This document shows, one piece after another, positions 6,549 to 13,854 of a DNA stretch of 64,000 nucleotides (position 1 is its first letter; the number at the start of each line of letters is the position of its first letter). Made by a program: the position numbers and the translations under genes. The notes beneath the pieces are model-generated. The model saw only the letters and a program-made list of their open reading frames with translations. It was not told the DNA's origin and searched no databases. Source of the DNA: Sinorhizobium alkalisoli (lineage in GTDB: Bacteria; Pseudomonadota; Alphaproteobacteria; Rhizobiales; Rhizobiaceae). The stretch is from positions 868,001 to 932,000 of the forward strand of contig NZ_CP034909.1 of NCBI RefSeq assembly GCF_008932245.1, written 5' to 3'.

Positions 6549-7242
6549 CCGACTTTTCCCGCAGCAACATACATTGACTTTCCCGACCGGTCGCCGGAGC
6601 CGCACACGTTCGTTGCGGGTCCTTATAGCCTGCGAGTTTTCCGGAACGGTCCGAAATGCCTTTCTCGATCGCGGCCATGACGCTTGGTCCTGCGATCTGC
6701 TGCCGGCTGAGAACGGCAGCAACCGGCACATCCGCGGCGACGCACGTGACCTGCTGAATGACGGCTGGGACATGCTGATCGTCGCGCATCCTCCGTGCAC
6801 GAGGCTCTGCAACAGCGGCGTTCGCTGGCTGTCCATTCCTCCTCCCGGGAAGACGGTCGAGCAAATGTGGGCCGAGCTCGACGAGGGCGCGGCGCTGTTC
6901 TCCGCCTTCTGGAACGCGCCGATCGATCGGATCTGCATCGAAAACCCCGTCATGCACAAGCATGCCAAGGCGCGCATCGCGAACTACGAAGAGTTTGCCC
7001 AGAGCGTGCAGCCTTGGCAATTCGGCCATCCCGAGGTCAAGCGCACCTGCTTCTGGCTCCGCGGCCTTCCTCCGCTTGTTCCCACCGACATCGTCTCTGG
7101 CCGTGAGGCCCGTGTTCACCGCATGCCGCCGGGCCCTGACCGCTGGAAAGAGCGCTCCCGCTTCTTCCCTGGCATAGCCGCCGCCATGGCTGACCAATGG
7201 GGCGACTACGCCGTCCAACAGTTCCTCCGCGAGGCAGCATGA
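6502..7242 (+). CDS. Methyltransferase-like DNA modification protein
   Basis: The frame starts at TTG 6502, seven bases after a GGGGAGG ribosome-binding site. The core begins at about residue 39 with V-L-I-A-C-E-F-S-G-T-V-R, a SAM-binding motif I of the C5-cytosine methyltransferase type. It is followed by G-D-A-R-D-L-L and then A-H-P-P-C-T-R-L-C-N, which places a Pro-Cys where C5-methyltransferases carry their catalytic PC motif. The C-terminal half lacks clear later C5-MTase motifs, so activity is uncertain. At 246 residues it is shorter than most cytosine methyltransferases. It is the first of three methyltransferase-like genes in this operon. Confidence 0.65.
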   Translation: MRSSSTGCAGTGLGNDRLFPQQHTLTFPTGRRSRTRSLRVLIACEFSGTVRNAFLDRGHDAWSCDLLPAENGSNRHIRGDARDLLNDGWDMLIVAHPPCTRLCNSGVRWLSIPPPGKTVEQMWAELDEGAALFSAFWNAPIDRICIENPVMHKHAKARIANYEEFAQSVQPWQFGHPEVKRTCFWLRGLPPLVPTDIVSGREARVHRMPPGPDRWKERSRFFPGIAAAMADQWGDYAVQQFLREAA

Positions 7243-8621
7243 ACCAGCTCATCACCCGCGCATCGATCGCCGAGATTGCCCGTCACCGCGATGCTACCCT
7301 TGCAGCCTTCGAGGCAGCCCGCCAGGCAGAGGCATTCGCCAAAGAGAAGATGAACGAAGCTCACAAGCTCCTGAAGGTCGCGGCGCCCTTCGCCGCCGGC
7401 CTATTCGCCACGCGCGATGTCAAGGACATCACCGACCGCCATTACATTGATGGCCGAGTGTGGGACTCGGTCATCCATTCCACCCAACTCAACCACCTGA
7501 TGGACAAGAAGGCAAAAGACGAATTTCGCCAGCAGCTTCTGACCGAGGCGCCGGAGTTCACCGAAGAGAACGCCTACGCCACGATCGAGCAGTTCGCTTC
7601 CGAAGCCGGGATGATTTTCCGCCGGGGCATCGCCGAGATGTTCTCCAACCTCGATCGCCGCTTCCGCTCACACAGCGGCTGGAAGATCGGCGGCCGAGTC
7701 ATCTTGTCGGGCGCATTCGATAGTTGGGGGCTCTGGAACTATTACCGCGACCACCGCTCCACCCTTCAGGACATCGAGCGGACCTTCCTTCTCCTGGATG
7801 GCCGCAAGCCGGTTTCTGACTATGCCGGGATCGTCGGAGAGATCGACCGCGTCCGCATGACGGATGGCTTGAGAAACGCGCGCCAGACGGAAGTCCAGAG
7901 CGAATTCTACACCGTCCGTATTTTTAAGAACGGCAATGCTCACCTGTGGTTTAAGCGTGACGATCTGGTCCGGCTCGCAAACCGAATGATCGGCGAATAT
8001 TACGGCGAGGTCATCCCGGAGGAGCGCAAGCACGAAGACGACGGCGGCTTGCACGAGCCGAAGCGGGAGATGGCGAAGAATTTCGGCTTCTTCCCGACGC
8101 CGGACAGCCTCGCAGAGCGGACAATCGACCTCGCCAGCCTCTACAGTCGGGATGGCGCGCTTCGGGTTCTTGAGCCTTCCGCCGGCACAGGACAGCTTTC
8201 CAAGCGCGCTCGGCGAGAAGGCGCCGCCGTCGACTGCATCGAGTGCCAGCCGCATTTAGCAAACGACCTGAAGGCCGCCGGCATCTACGGCATGGTGATC
8301 TGCGCCGATTTCCTGGCGATCGATCCTGCGACGAGCGGGCTTTACGACCGCATCATTATGAACCCGCCGTTCGATCGCGAGCGCGACATCGACCACGTCA
8401 TGCACGCTCTGAAGTTCCTCAAGGACGACGGTCTCCTGGTAGCGATCATGTCGGCGCATACCGAGTTCGCCGAGAGCCGCAAGGCCGTCGCCTTCCGCGA
8501 ACACATCGCCAAACTCAACGGCGTCTTTTCCGACAATCCCCGCAATTCCTTCTCGAGCGTTGGCACCAACGTCAACACGCTCACTCTGAAGGTCTGGAAG
8601 AATGGGAGGAAGGTTTGGTGA
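7239..8621 (+). CDS. DUF4942 plus N6-adenine-type DNA methyltransferase
   Basis: This 460-residue protein starts at ATG 7239, overlapping the previous stop (ATGA). Residues about 1-270 correspond to a DUF4942-type domain. The C-terminal part is a class I methyltransferase: L-E-P-S-A-G-T-G-Q-L-S (motif I), a C-A-D-F acidic turn, and the catalytic N-P-P-F of gamma/beta adenine methyltransferases. Phages use such enzymes to protect their DNA against restriction or to alter host methylation-dependent regulation. The recognition sequence cannot be read from the gene. Confidence 0.85.
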   Translation: MNQLITRASIAEIARHRDATLAAFEAARQAEAFAKEKMNEAHKLLKVAAPFAAGLFATRDVKDITDRHYIDGRVWDSVIHSTQLNHLMDKKAKDEFRQQLLTEAPEFTEENAYATIEQFASEAGMIFRRGIAEMFSNLDRRFRSHSGWKIGGRVILSGAFDSWGLWNYYRDHRSTLQDIERTFLLLDGRKPVSDYAGIVGEIDRVRMTDGLRNARQTEVQSEFYTVRIFKNGNAHLWFKRDDLVRLANRMIGEYYGEVIPEERKHEDDGGLHEPKREMAKNFGFFPTPDSLAERTIDLASLYSRDGALRVLEPSAGTGQLSKRARREGAAVDCIECQPHLANDLKAAGIYGMVICADFLAIDPATSGLYDRIIMNPPFDRERDIDHVMHALKFLKDDGLLVAIMSAHTEFAESRKAVAFREHIAKLNGVFSDNPRNSFSSVGTNVNTLTLKVWKNGRKVW

Positions 8622-8788
8622 TTACTCCCTCAGCAATCATCGAATGGGCTGAAGCCCAGAAGCGCCAGAAGTTCACCTGGCTGGAAGACCATGGCCCGCG
8701 ATCGAAGCGCCCGCGTCCTGAGACTGAGGCTGAGAACAAGCTGCGCGACGCCGTCATCGCTCTCTGCAATGGGAGGGCGGCAGCGTGA
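8618..8788 (+). CDS. Small hypothetical protein between two methyltransferase genes
   Basis: This 56-residue protein starts at GTG 8618, overlapping the upstream TGA by 4 bases, with GGGAGGAAGG just before it. Its own stop overlaps the next start by 4 bases. It is charged, with a W-L-E-D-H-G-P-R-S-K-R-P-R-P segment and a C-terminal helix ending in C-N-G-R-A. Tight coupling on both sides supports it being real. The family is not recognised. Confidence 0.6.
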   Translation: MITPSAIIEWAEAQKRQKFTWLEDHGPRSKRPRPETEAENKLRDAVIALCNGRAAA

Positions 8789-9690
8789 CGGAAACACTCA
8801 ACGTTCGCCCATTTTGGCAGCCTTCCGGTAGAGAGCCCACTAGGCCTCTTCTTCGCTGGCATGGCGGAAAGTGGATACTTGCCCCGTGGATCATCTCATT
8901 CTTCCCTGAGCACCGCGTCTATTGCGAGCCGTTCGGCGGAGCTGCGAGCGTCCTCATCCGGAAGCCGAGGTCATATGCCGAAATCTACAATGACCTGGAT
9001 GATGATGTGGTGAACCTGTTCCGCGTCCTTCGAAGCAACCGCTATGCCGAACTGACGCACAACATTATCCACACGCCGTTTGCTCGCTCGGAATTTCGAG
9101 CAGCTTACGAAGAGACCGATGACCCGGTCGAGAAAGCGCGCCGCCTTATCATCAGATCATTCATGGGCTTCGGATCAGATGGGCACAACGGCACTCGTAT
9201 GACGGGCTTCCGAGCCAATAGCAACCGATCTGGCACGACGCCGGCGCACGATTGGGCCAACTACAGCGAGGGTCTTGAGCTAATCATCTGGCGGCTTGAA
9301 GGCGTAGTCGTCGAAAACCGTCCTGCCATCGAAGTAATGGCTCAGTGCGACGGACCTGAGACGCTGCACTATGTCGACCCGCCGTATGTGTGGGAGACGC
9401 GCTCCAAGGCCAAAAACTCAAGCAAAAAGAACTACCGGCATGAATTGAGCAACGAAGATCACGAGAAGCTGCTCACTTTTTTGGGCGGTCTCAAGGGCAT
9501 GGTTGTCCTCTCTGGCTATCCGCATCCCCTTTATGAAGGTGCGCTTAGTCATTGGGAGCGGCATGAGCGCAAGGCTCTTGCCGACGGCGCACGCGAGCGC
9601 ACCGAAGTTCTATGGCTCAACCCCGCAGCCTCTAAAGCCAACGCCGCGGGTACAGCGCAGATGCATCTCTTCACCGGGGGCGCGGCATGA
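8785..9690 (+). CDS. DNA adenine methylase, Dam/D12 class
   Basis: The protein has the D12-class layout: R-W-H-G-G-K-W near residue 24 (motif X), Y-C-E-P-F-G-G-A-A-S-V-L near residue 47 (motif I), Y-N-D-L-D-D-D-V-V-N-L-F-R, and the catalytic D-P-P-Y around residue 197. At 301 residues it is near the usual length for phage Dam-like enzymes. It would methylate adenine N6 in a short palindrome. The C-terminal half of the family usually determines specificity and cannot be resolved here. It is the third methyltransferase-like gene in the operon. Confidence 0.9.
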   Translation: MTETLNVRPFWQPSGREPTRPLLRWHGGKWILAPWIISFFPEHRVYCEPFGGAASVLIRKPRSYAEIYNDLDDDVVNLFRVLRSNRYAELTHNIIHTPFARSEFRAAYEETDDPVEKARRLIIRSFMGFGSDGHNGTRMTGFRANSNRSGTTPAHDWANYSEGLELIIWRLEGVVVENRPAIEVMAQCDGPETLHYVDPPYVWETRSKAKNSSKKNYRHELSNEDHEKLLTFLGGLKGMVVLSGYPHPLYEGALSHWERHERKALADGARERTEVLWLNPAASKANAAGTAQMHLFTGGAA

Positions 9691-9947
9691 CAGGTTCAAC
9701 CGCTCATCTTCGACGGGACCTCCTCGCCGGGCACCGGACTGATGTCGGGCGCGTCCGGGCCCACGTCGGGCTCTGGTTCTTCGATTGGTGGCTCCGGCAG
9801 ATCTGGCGGCACATCCGGCGGCATGTCTGGCGGGAATTCAGGGTCATTGGGCTTCGGGATCGGGGTCGTTGGCATTCAGGCCTCCTCTTTGCTCGTGCAA
9901 CCGATGCTGGGCTGTATTTGTTCCACGAGCCGGGAGGTGTGGCATGA
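9687..9947 (+). CDS. Possible coupled ORF, uncertain
   Basis: An 86-residue frame is joined to both neighbours by ATGA overlaps, which is what operon genes look like. Its composition is extreme (Trp, His and Arg-rich), as expected for a non-coding frame lying opposite the proline-rich gene at 9696-9875. Only one of the two is likely to be the main product, and I favour the minus-strand gene because of its strong ribosome-binding site. Confidence 0.3.
   Translation: MTGSTAHLRRDLLAGHRTDVGRVRAHVGLWFFDWWLRQIWRHIRRHVWREFRVIGLRDRGRWHSGLLFARATDAGLYLFHEPGGVA
9696..9875 (-). CDS. Short proline- and acid-rich protein on the opposite strand
   Basis: This 59-residue frame starts at ATG 9875, preceded by AGAGGAGG six bases upstream, one of the best ribosome-binding sites in the window. 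The product is a run of P-P-D-x-P-P repeats (D-M-P-P-D-V-P-P-D-L-P-E-P-P) with many Asp and Glu and no hydrophobic core, so it is likely an extended, disordered peptide. It lies antisense to the early operon between the Dam-like and DUF1064 genes. The function is unknown. Confidence 0.55.
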   Translation of the reverse strand: MPTTPIPKPNDPEFPPDMPPDVPPDLPEPPIEEPEPDVGPDAPDISPVPGEEVPSKMSG

Positions 9948-10330
9948 CCTTAATTTCAGATCGCATGTCCGCAGCCCAGTTCCGCGATATCCAGCAAGCT
10001 GATCAGTCCGAACGGCCTTCGAAGTACCGAAATAAGAAGACGACCGTCGACGGCATCAAGTTCGACAGCAAGCGCGAAGCACAGTTCTATGCCTCGCTGA
10101 AGCAGTTGGAGCGCGCCGGCCAGGTCTACGAGGTCGAGTTGCAGAAGCCGTATGCCCTCACGGTCAACGGTCAGCTTGTCTGCACCTATCGTTGCGACTT
10201 CGCGTTCTATGACGCCATCCAAAAGCGCAACCGCGTCGTCGACGTGAAGGGCGTTGCCACCAGGGATTTCAACATCAAGCGCAAGCTGATGCGGGCCATC
10301 TACGGCATCGACGTGGAGGTCATCCGCTGA
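9944..10330 (+). CDS. DUF1064 phage protein (endonuclease-like fold)
   Basis: This 128-residue protein starts at ATG 9944. The core Y-R-N-K-K-T-T-V-D-G-I-K-F-D-S-K-R-E-A-Q-F-Y, then Y-R-C-D-F-A-F-Y-D, V-V-D-V-K-G and N-I-K-R-K-L-M matches DUF1064. The family has a PD-(D/E)xK-like arrangement (E in S-K-R-E-A, D in R-C-D-F, and D-V-K), suggestive of a nuclease. DUF1064 genes commonly sit in phage replication regions. Its stop overlaps the start of the next, frameshifted gene. Confidence 0.82.
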   Translation: MTLISDRMSAAQFRDIQQADQSERPSKYRNKKTTVDGIKFDSKREAQFYASLKQLERAGQVYEVELQKPYALTVNGQLVCTYRCDFAFYDAIQKRNRVVDVKGVATRDFNIKRKLMRAIYGIDVEVIR

Positions 10331-11183
10331 TGAGCCGGTGGATTCGCGTCCAGACTTCCATCTTCGATCATGAGGCATTCGCCTCTGAGCCGTTACCGAG
10401 CGAGAGGCATGGCTTTGGCTGATCTCGAATGCTGCGTGGAAGGAAACGAAGCATCGCATCGGTAATGACGTTCTCAACGTCCCGATCGGCAGCCTTTTTA
10501 CGACGTTGCGGGGCCTACAATCCGCATGGAAATGGAAATCGGACAAGCGCGTACGGCTGTTTCTCTCTCTTCTCGAAAGAGAGGGAATGATCGAGATAAG
10601 CACGGACGCAGGAAAGACGCACGTTACCGTCTGTAATTACTCGCGTTATCAGGAAACAGGACGCAGTGAAGACGCACCCGGGACGCACGGCGGACGCACG
10701 GCGGACGCACTAAAGACACCAATACACCAGAACACCAATACATCCTCACTTCGTTCGGATGTTTGCCCGGAGCCGGAAAAATCCGCTCCGGTCTCGCCGA
10801 CGGTGATCGATCTTCCGACCGTCAACGGCGACGTTGTTTCGATTACCGAGGCGGATGTGGCCGAGTGGGCGGAGGCCTTCCCTGCCGTCGACGTTCGCCA
10901 GCAACTGGCGGCCATGCGTGCATGGCTCAACGCCAATCCCAAGAACCGCAAGACCAGCAAGGGCATGAAGCGCTTCGTCGTTGCGTGGCTCACTCGCGAC
11001 CAGGATCGCGGCGGAGGGCGCCAGCGTCCCCAAGCGCAATCGCCACCTCGACCGATGAGCCCATCCCTGCAACGCCACCACGACATCCACTCCCGACTGA
11101 AACGCGACCTATACGGTGAACCAGATGAGCAATTTGCCGGCCCAACTGTCGACCTTGCAGCAGGAGATTTCCGCTCTCACTGA
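10330..11183 (+). pseudogene. Replication-type phage protein interrupted by a frameshift
   Basis: Translation from ATG 10330 gives MSRWIRVQTSIFDHEAFAS-EP and then leaves frame near 10393-10396, ending at a TGA about 25 bases later. If one extra base is assumed there, the frame continues as T-E-R-E-A-W-L-W-L-I-S-N-A-A-W-K and runs open to 11183. The rejoined protein would be about 284 residues, with a winged-helix-like N-terminal domain (S-L-F-T-T-L-R-G-L-Q-S-A-W-K-W) and a linker. Rhizobial phage homologues of this type appear to be DNA-binding replication proteins. The break may be a real mutation, a sequencing error or, less likely, a programmed shift. Confidence 0.7.
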
Positions 11184-11901
11184 GAAGCTCGCGCCGGCCA
11201 ATGCTGACGAGATCGGCCAGTGCATAGAAGGCCTGATGAGCGGCGGCATGCGGATCTCCGAAACGATCACGGCCGCCAACCCGGTCGAGGAATATCGGCT
11301 CTCCCTGCGCAACGTGCCGGTATACGGCCTGCGCCGGGCGTACACGAAGCTGAAGCGCGGCGAATACGAGAACATCAACCTGGCGTTCATTCCGCTGCCG
11401 GCGGAACTGGCGGCCATGGCGAACGCCGAATGCCGGATCATCCGCGAGGACCGGGTTCGGAAGCATGAAACGCTCAGGGCCATCGAGGCAAGCGTCAGCA
11501 GAACGTTGCCGAGCGCTCACGGCCTCATGGACCTGCGGGTGAAGCAGCGCGAGCGTGCCAACGAACTGGCGGCCCAAGGGTTCTACCTTGTCGCCGAGGG
11601 CGTCGACCATCTGGAGTTCACGAATCTCGCTCGATCGCGCGAACTGCCAACTCGGTCTGTCCACCTGTGGGCCATTGATGAGGTGTGGTCGCCGATCGCC
11701 GTCCGGGTCAACCGCAACAGGATCCACACAAGGCTGAACGTCCAGCACGAGCCGGTTTCGCCTGAGCGCGCCGACGAGCTCGCAAAGATGCTGGCGCTCC
11801 CTGACGCCCGGGAAGTGAGCGATGAGCAGATGGCCTATCGCCGCCGCATCGAGGCTGAGATTGAAGCGGTAGAGACTCCTGCAGAGGAGAAAGCGGCATG
11901 A
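11125..11901 (+). CDS. Hypothetical early phage protein
   Basis: This 258-residue protein begins at ATG 11125 (MSNLPAQLSTLQQEISALTE...), with GGTGA just upstream. A GTG at 11116 is an alternative. It overlaps the end of the frameshifted gene. The N-terminus is a short coiled coil, followed by a helical region (V-Y-G-L-R-R-A-Y-T-K-L-K-R-G-E-Y) and a basic middle section. No enzyme motif is visible. Its position between a replication-type gene and a GcrA-like regulator suggests a replication or regulatory accessory role. Confidence 0.65.
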   Translation: MSNLPAQLSTLQQEISALTEKLAPANADEIGQCIEGLMSGGMRISETITAANPVEEYRLSLRNVPVYGLRRAYTKLKRGEYENINLAFIPLPAELAAMANAECRIIREDRVRKHETLRAIEASVSRTLPSAHGLMDLRVKQRERANELAAQGFYLVAEGVDHLEFTNLARSRELPTRSVHLWAIDEVWSPIAVRVNRNRIHTRLNVQHEPVSPERADELAKMLALPDAREVSDEQMAYRRRIEAEIEAVETPAEEKAA

Positions 11902-12323
11902 ACATCCAGCACCGCACCGTCGACATCGAAGCCGCGGCGAAGCTTTGGAGGGACGACCTTACCGCCTCGCAGATTGCCAAGCGCTTCGGCGTCAGCCGCA
12001 ATGTCATCGTCGGCATCGCCTACCGGAACCGGAAGCTGTTCCCGCAGCGTGAGGAGCGCAAGTCCCAGGGGACGAGGGCGGCAGCACTGCGCGCGCCTCG
12101 GAAGAAGGTGTTGGTACCGCCTGCCGCGCAGCCGGCGCCGGTGCCTGAAGTCGAGCTCGCGCCGCCGACGGCCTACGACGCCGAGCGCCTCGCATCCGCA
12201 AAGCTCCTCCACGAACTCACGGCCGGCCAGTGCTGCTGGCCCCTCAACAATGGCGGTCCGTACCTGTTCTGTGCGGCGGAAACGACGGGCCGCTACTGCA
12301 GAACCCATCAAGCCAGAGCATAG
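11898..12323 (+). CDS. GcrA-like cell cycle regulator
   Basis: The N-terminal 45 residues contain L-W-R-D-D-L-T-A-S-Q-I-A-K-R-F-G-V-S-R-N-V-I-V-G, the GcrA-type helix-turn-helix. A Pro/Ala-rich linker leads to a C-terminal C112-C-W-P and F-C125...Y-C134-R-T-H137 cluster, as in GcrA proteins (C-x-W-P ... F-C-G ... Y-C-x-x-H). In Caulobacter GcrA activates sigma-70 promoters that carry methylated GANTC sites. A phage copy could redirect host cell-cycle transcription or phage late transcription. The gene overlaps its upstream neighbour by 4 bases. Confidence 0.88.
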   Translation: MNIQHRTVDIEAAAKLWRDDLTASQIAKRFGVSRNVIVGIAYRNRKLFPQREERKSQGTRAAALRAPRKKVLVPPAAQPAPVPEVELAPPTAYDAERLASAKLLHELTAGQCCWPLNNGGPYLFCAAETTGRYCRTHQARA

Positions 12324-12341
12324 CAGACGAGGGAAAACGAT

Positions 12342-12941
12342 ATGCTGAGAAACGAATGGTACGCGATCAAGGCCCGGCCGGGAACGCAGCGCAAGGCGTC
12401 GCCCAGGGTAGGGGAGACCGACGAGCGTAAGGGCGAATTCATCATCGAGCGTACCCTTCGAGACGCCGGCTTCGAGGTGTTCATGCCGTCATTCCGGCGC
12501 GACATCAAGCACCACCGGACAAAGGAGCTGCATGAGCGCCGCTTCGCCATGCTCGTCGGCTATTGCTTCGTAAACCTGCCGACGCGGGAGTTCTTCCGCC
12601 TCTCGCGCGTCGATGGCGTCACGGCCATTCTCGGAGTCGCCGGATGCCCGCTCCGGATCGCAGACAAGCTTATCGAGGATCTCTACGATGCCGAGGCCTC
12701 GGCTCAATCCACGCTCGAGAGAGAACGCAGCGCACGCCGGAAGCGCACCAGGCGCGAGTTGCAAGAAGAATTCCCGGAGGGCAAGGTCGTCACGATCGCC
12801 GCTTCGCATCGGCTCGTCGGCGGCATGCTGGCAACCGTCCTCGACGTCACCAGCAGAAACACGGTGAAAACCCTTGTGGAAACGTTATCAGGGCTGGTCC
12901 GCGTCGAAGTTCCTCTTGAACTAATCGACCGCGTCGCTTAA
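12342..12941 (+). CDS. NusG-like transcription antiterminator
   Basis: This 199-residue protein has an N-terminal NGN domain (E-W-Y-A-I-K-A-R-P-G, G-F-E-V-F-M-P, G-Y-C-F-V-N-L, V-D-G-V-T-A-I-L-G-V) and a C-terminal KOW-like segment (G-K-V-V-T-I-A...G-G-M-L-A-T-V-L-D). A charged insert of about 30 residues separates them. Specialised NusG paralogues load onto RNA polymerase and suppress termination over long operons. As the last gene before the late region, it is the best candidate for switching on the 20-kb morphogenesis operon. Confidence 0.85.
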   Translation: MLRNEWYAIKARPGTQRKASPRVGETDERKGEFIIERTLRDAGFEVFMPSFRRDIKHHRTKELHERRFAMLVGYCFVNLPTREFFRLSRVDGVTAILGVAGCPLRIADKLIEDLYDAEASAQSTLERERSARRKRTRRELQEEFPEGKVVTIAASHRLVGGMLATVLDVTSRNTVKTLVETLSGLVRVEVPLELIDRVA

Positions 12942-13159
12942 TCTCCTTGCAATCATTGGTGATTTGCAGGCTGTTCTGATCGCGGACCTCGATTAGAGGG
13001 AACACTCGCCGGGCCTTAGGGAGGAAGCTCACCGCCTCCCGCCTTGGCAGAATATTGTTTAAAGCGAAGAAAATTGGCGGCCAAGCGTCCAACAACGTTC
13101 ATCCTGCGTTCATCGCAAGCACCCGAAAATGACTCGACGAAAAAATGTTGGGTGATCTG

Positions 13160-13633
13160 ATGAAGAAGATAGGTGCACTGTTAGCTGCGGTGACTACGGC
13201 TTTTGCGGGCGCGGTACCGGCACAGGCAATGTCCATGCCGCCTGTTTCGATGCGGTATTCGAATTCTCAAGCTGTTGACCTGGTCCATCACAAGCCTGGC
13301 CACCGTGGCGGCCCACCGCACGCGCGCAGGTACAGCAGCCCACGCTACAGCGCCGGGCCACGTTACGGTTATTACAATGGCTACCGGGGGTACCGGTACA
13401 ATCGGGATGGTTATCGTCGGCACAGTGATGGATGGTGGTATCCGCTGGCCGCATTCGGAGCTGGGCTGGCCATCGGCGGAGCGATCGCGTCGCCTCCGCG
13501 CAGGGTTTATTCGGACGCTAGTTCAGCCCATGTTGAATGGTGCTACGATCGCTATCGTTCATATCGAGCTTACGACAACACCTTCCAGCCCTATTACGGG
13601 CCGCGCCAGGAATGCATTTCTCCGTACTATTGA
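13160..13633 (+). CDS. BA14K family secreted protein (cargo gene)
   Basis: From ATG 13160 the protein has a clear signal peptide ([23 protein letters not shown]) and a Tyr/Arg/Gly-rich middle section. A hydrophobic segment near residue 100 ([15 protein letters not shown]) and the BA14K ending ([13 protein letters not shown]) follow. BA14K proteins are envelope-associated antigens or lectin-like proteins of Rhizobiales, not phage structural parts. It sits alone between early and late regions with its own upstream gap, so it looks like a lysogenic-conversion gene. Confidence 0.8.
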   Translation: MKKIGALLAAVTTAFAGAVPAQAMSMPPVSMRYSNSQAVDLVHHKPGHRGGPPHARRYSSPRYSAGPRYGYYNGYRGYRYNRDGYRRHSDGWWYPLAAFGAGLAIGGAIASPPRRVYSDASSAHVEWCYDRYRSYRAYDNTFQPYYGPRQECISPYY

Positions 13634-13656
13634 TCCTGCGCTTTCTAAACTGCAGT

Positions 13657-13694
13657 GACCACCCTTTGACCGCCGTCTACTCGGTAGGGTGGTC
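13657..13694. repeat. Long perfect hairpin upstream of the phage tRNA
   Basis: GACCACCCT at 13657-13665 is exactly complementary to AGGGTGGTC at 13686-13694. An inner ACCG/CGGT stem extends the structure. There is no U-run, so it is not a standard intrinsic terminator. It could be a transcript-end stabiliser for the BA14K mRNA or a processing signal for the tRNA precursor. Confidence 0.5.
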
Positions 13695-13779
13695 GCCTTC
13701 GTTTCTGATCCAGCGCCGGGCATTCCCGACGTCAAGCAGCCTCCTGCCGGAGAGGTGGACGAAATCCGGCATCAGTTTA

Positions 13780-13854
13780 CGCAGGCAGGGCAACTGGTAA
13801 GCCGCGTGGCTCATAACCACGAAGGACCGGGTTCGATTCCCGGGCCTGCAACCA
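13780..13854 (+). tRNA. tRNA-Met(CAT), initiator-like, phage encoded
   Basis: A complete 75-nt cloverleaf is present: acceptor 13780-13786 with 13844-13850, D stem GGC/GCC, anticodon stem CGTGG/CCACG with loop CTCATAA (anticodon CAT), T arm CCGGG-TTCGATT-CCCGG, and an encoded CCA end. Position 1 is C and position 72 is A, so the first pair is mismatched, and pair 11-24 is G-C (purine-pyrimidine). Both are hallmarks of bacterial initiator tRNA. The anticodon stem carries T-A, G-C, G-C instead of the usual three G-C pairs. Confidence 0.88.

Noticed and set aside
9742..10002. Gly/Ser-rich plus-strand frame that resembled a collagen-like protein
   Set aside because: The repeats are the complement of the Pro-rich minus-strand gene at 9696-9875, and the frame runs into the DUF1064 gene.
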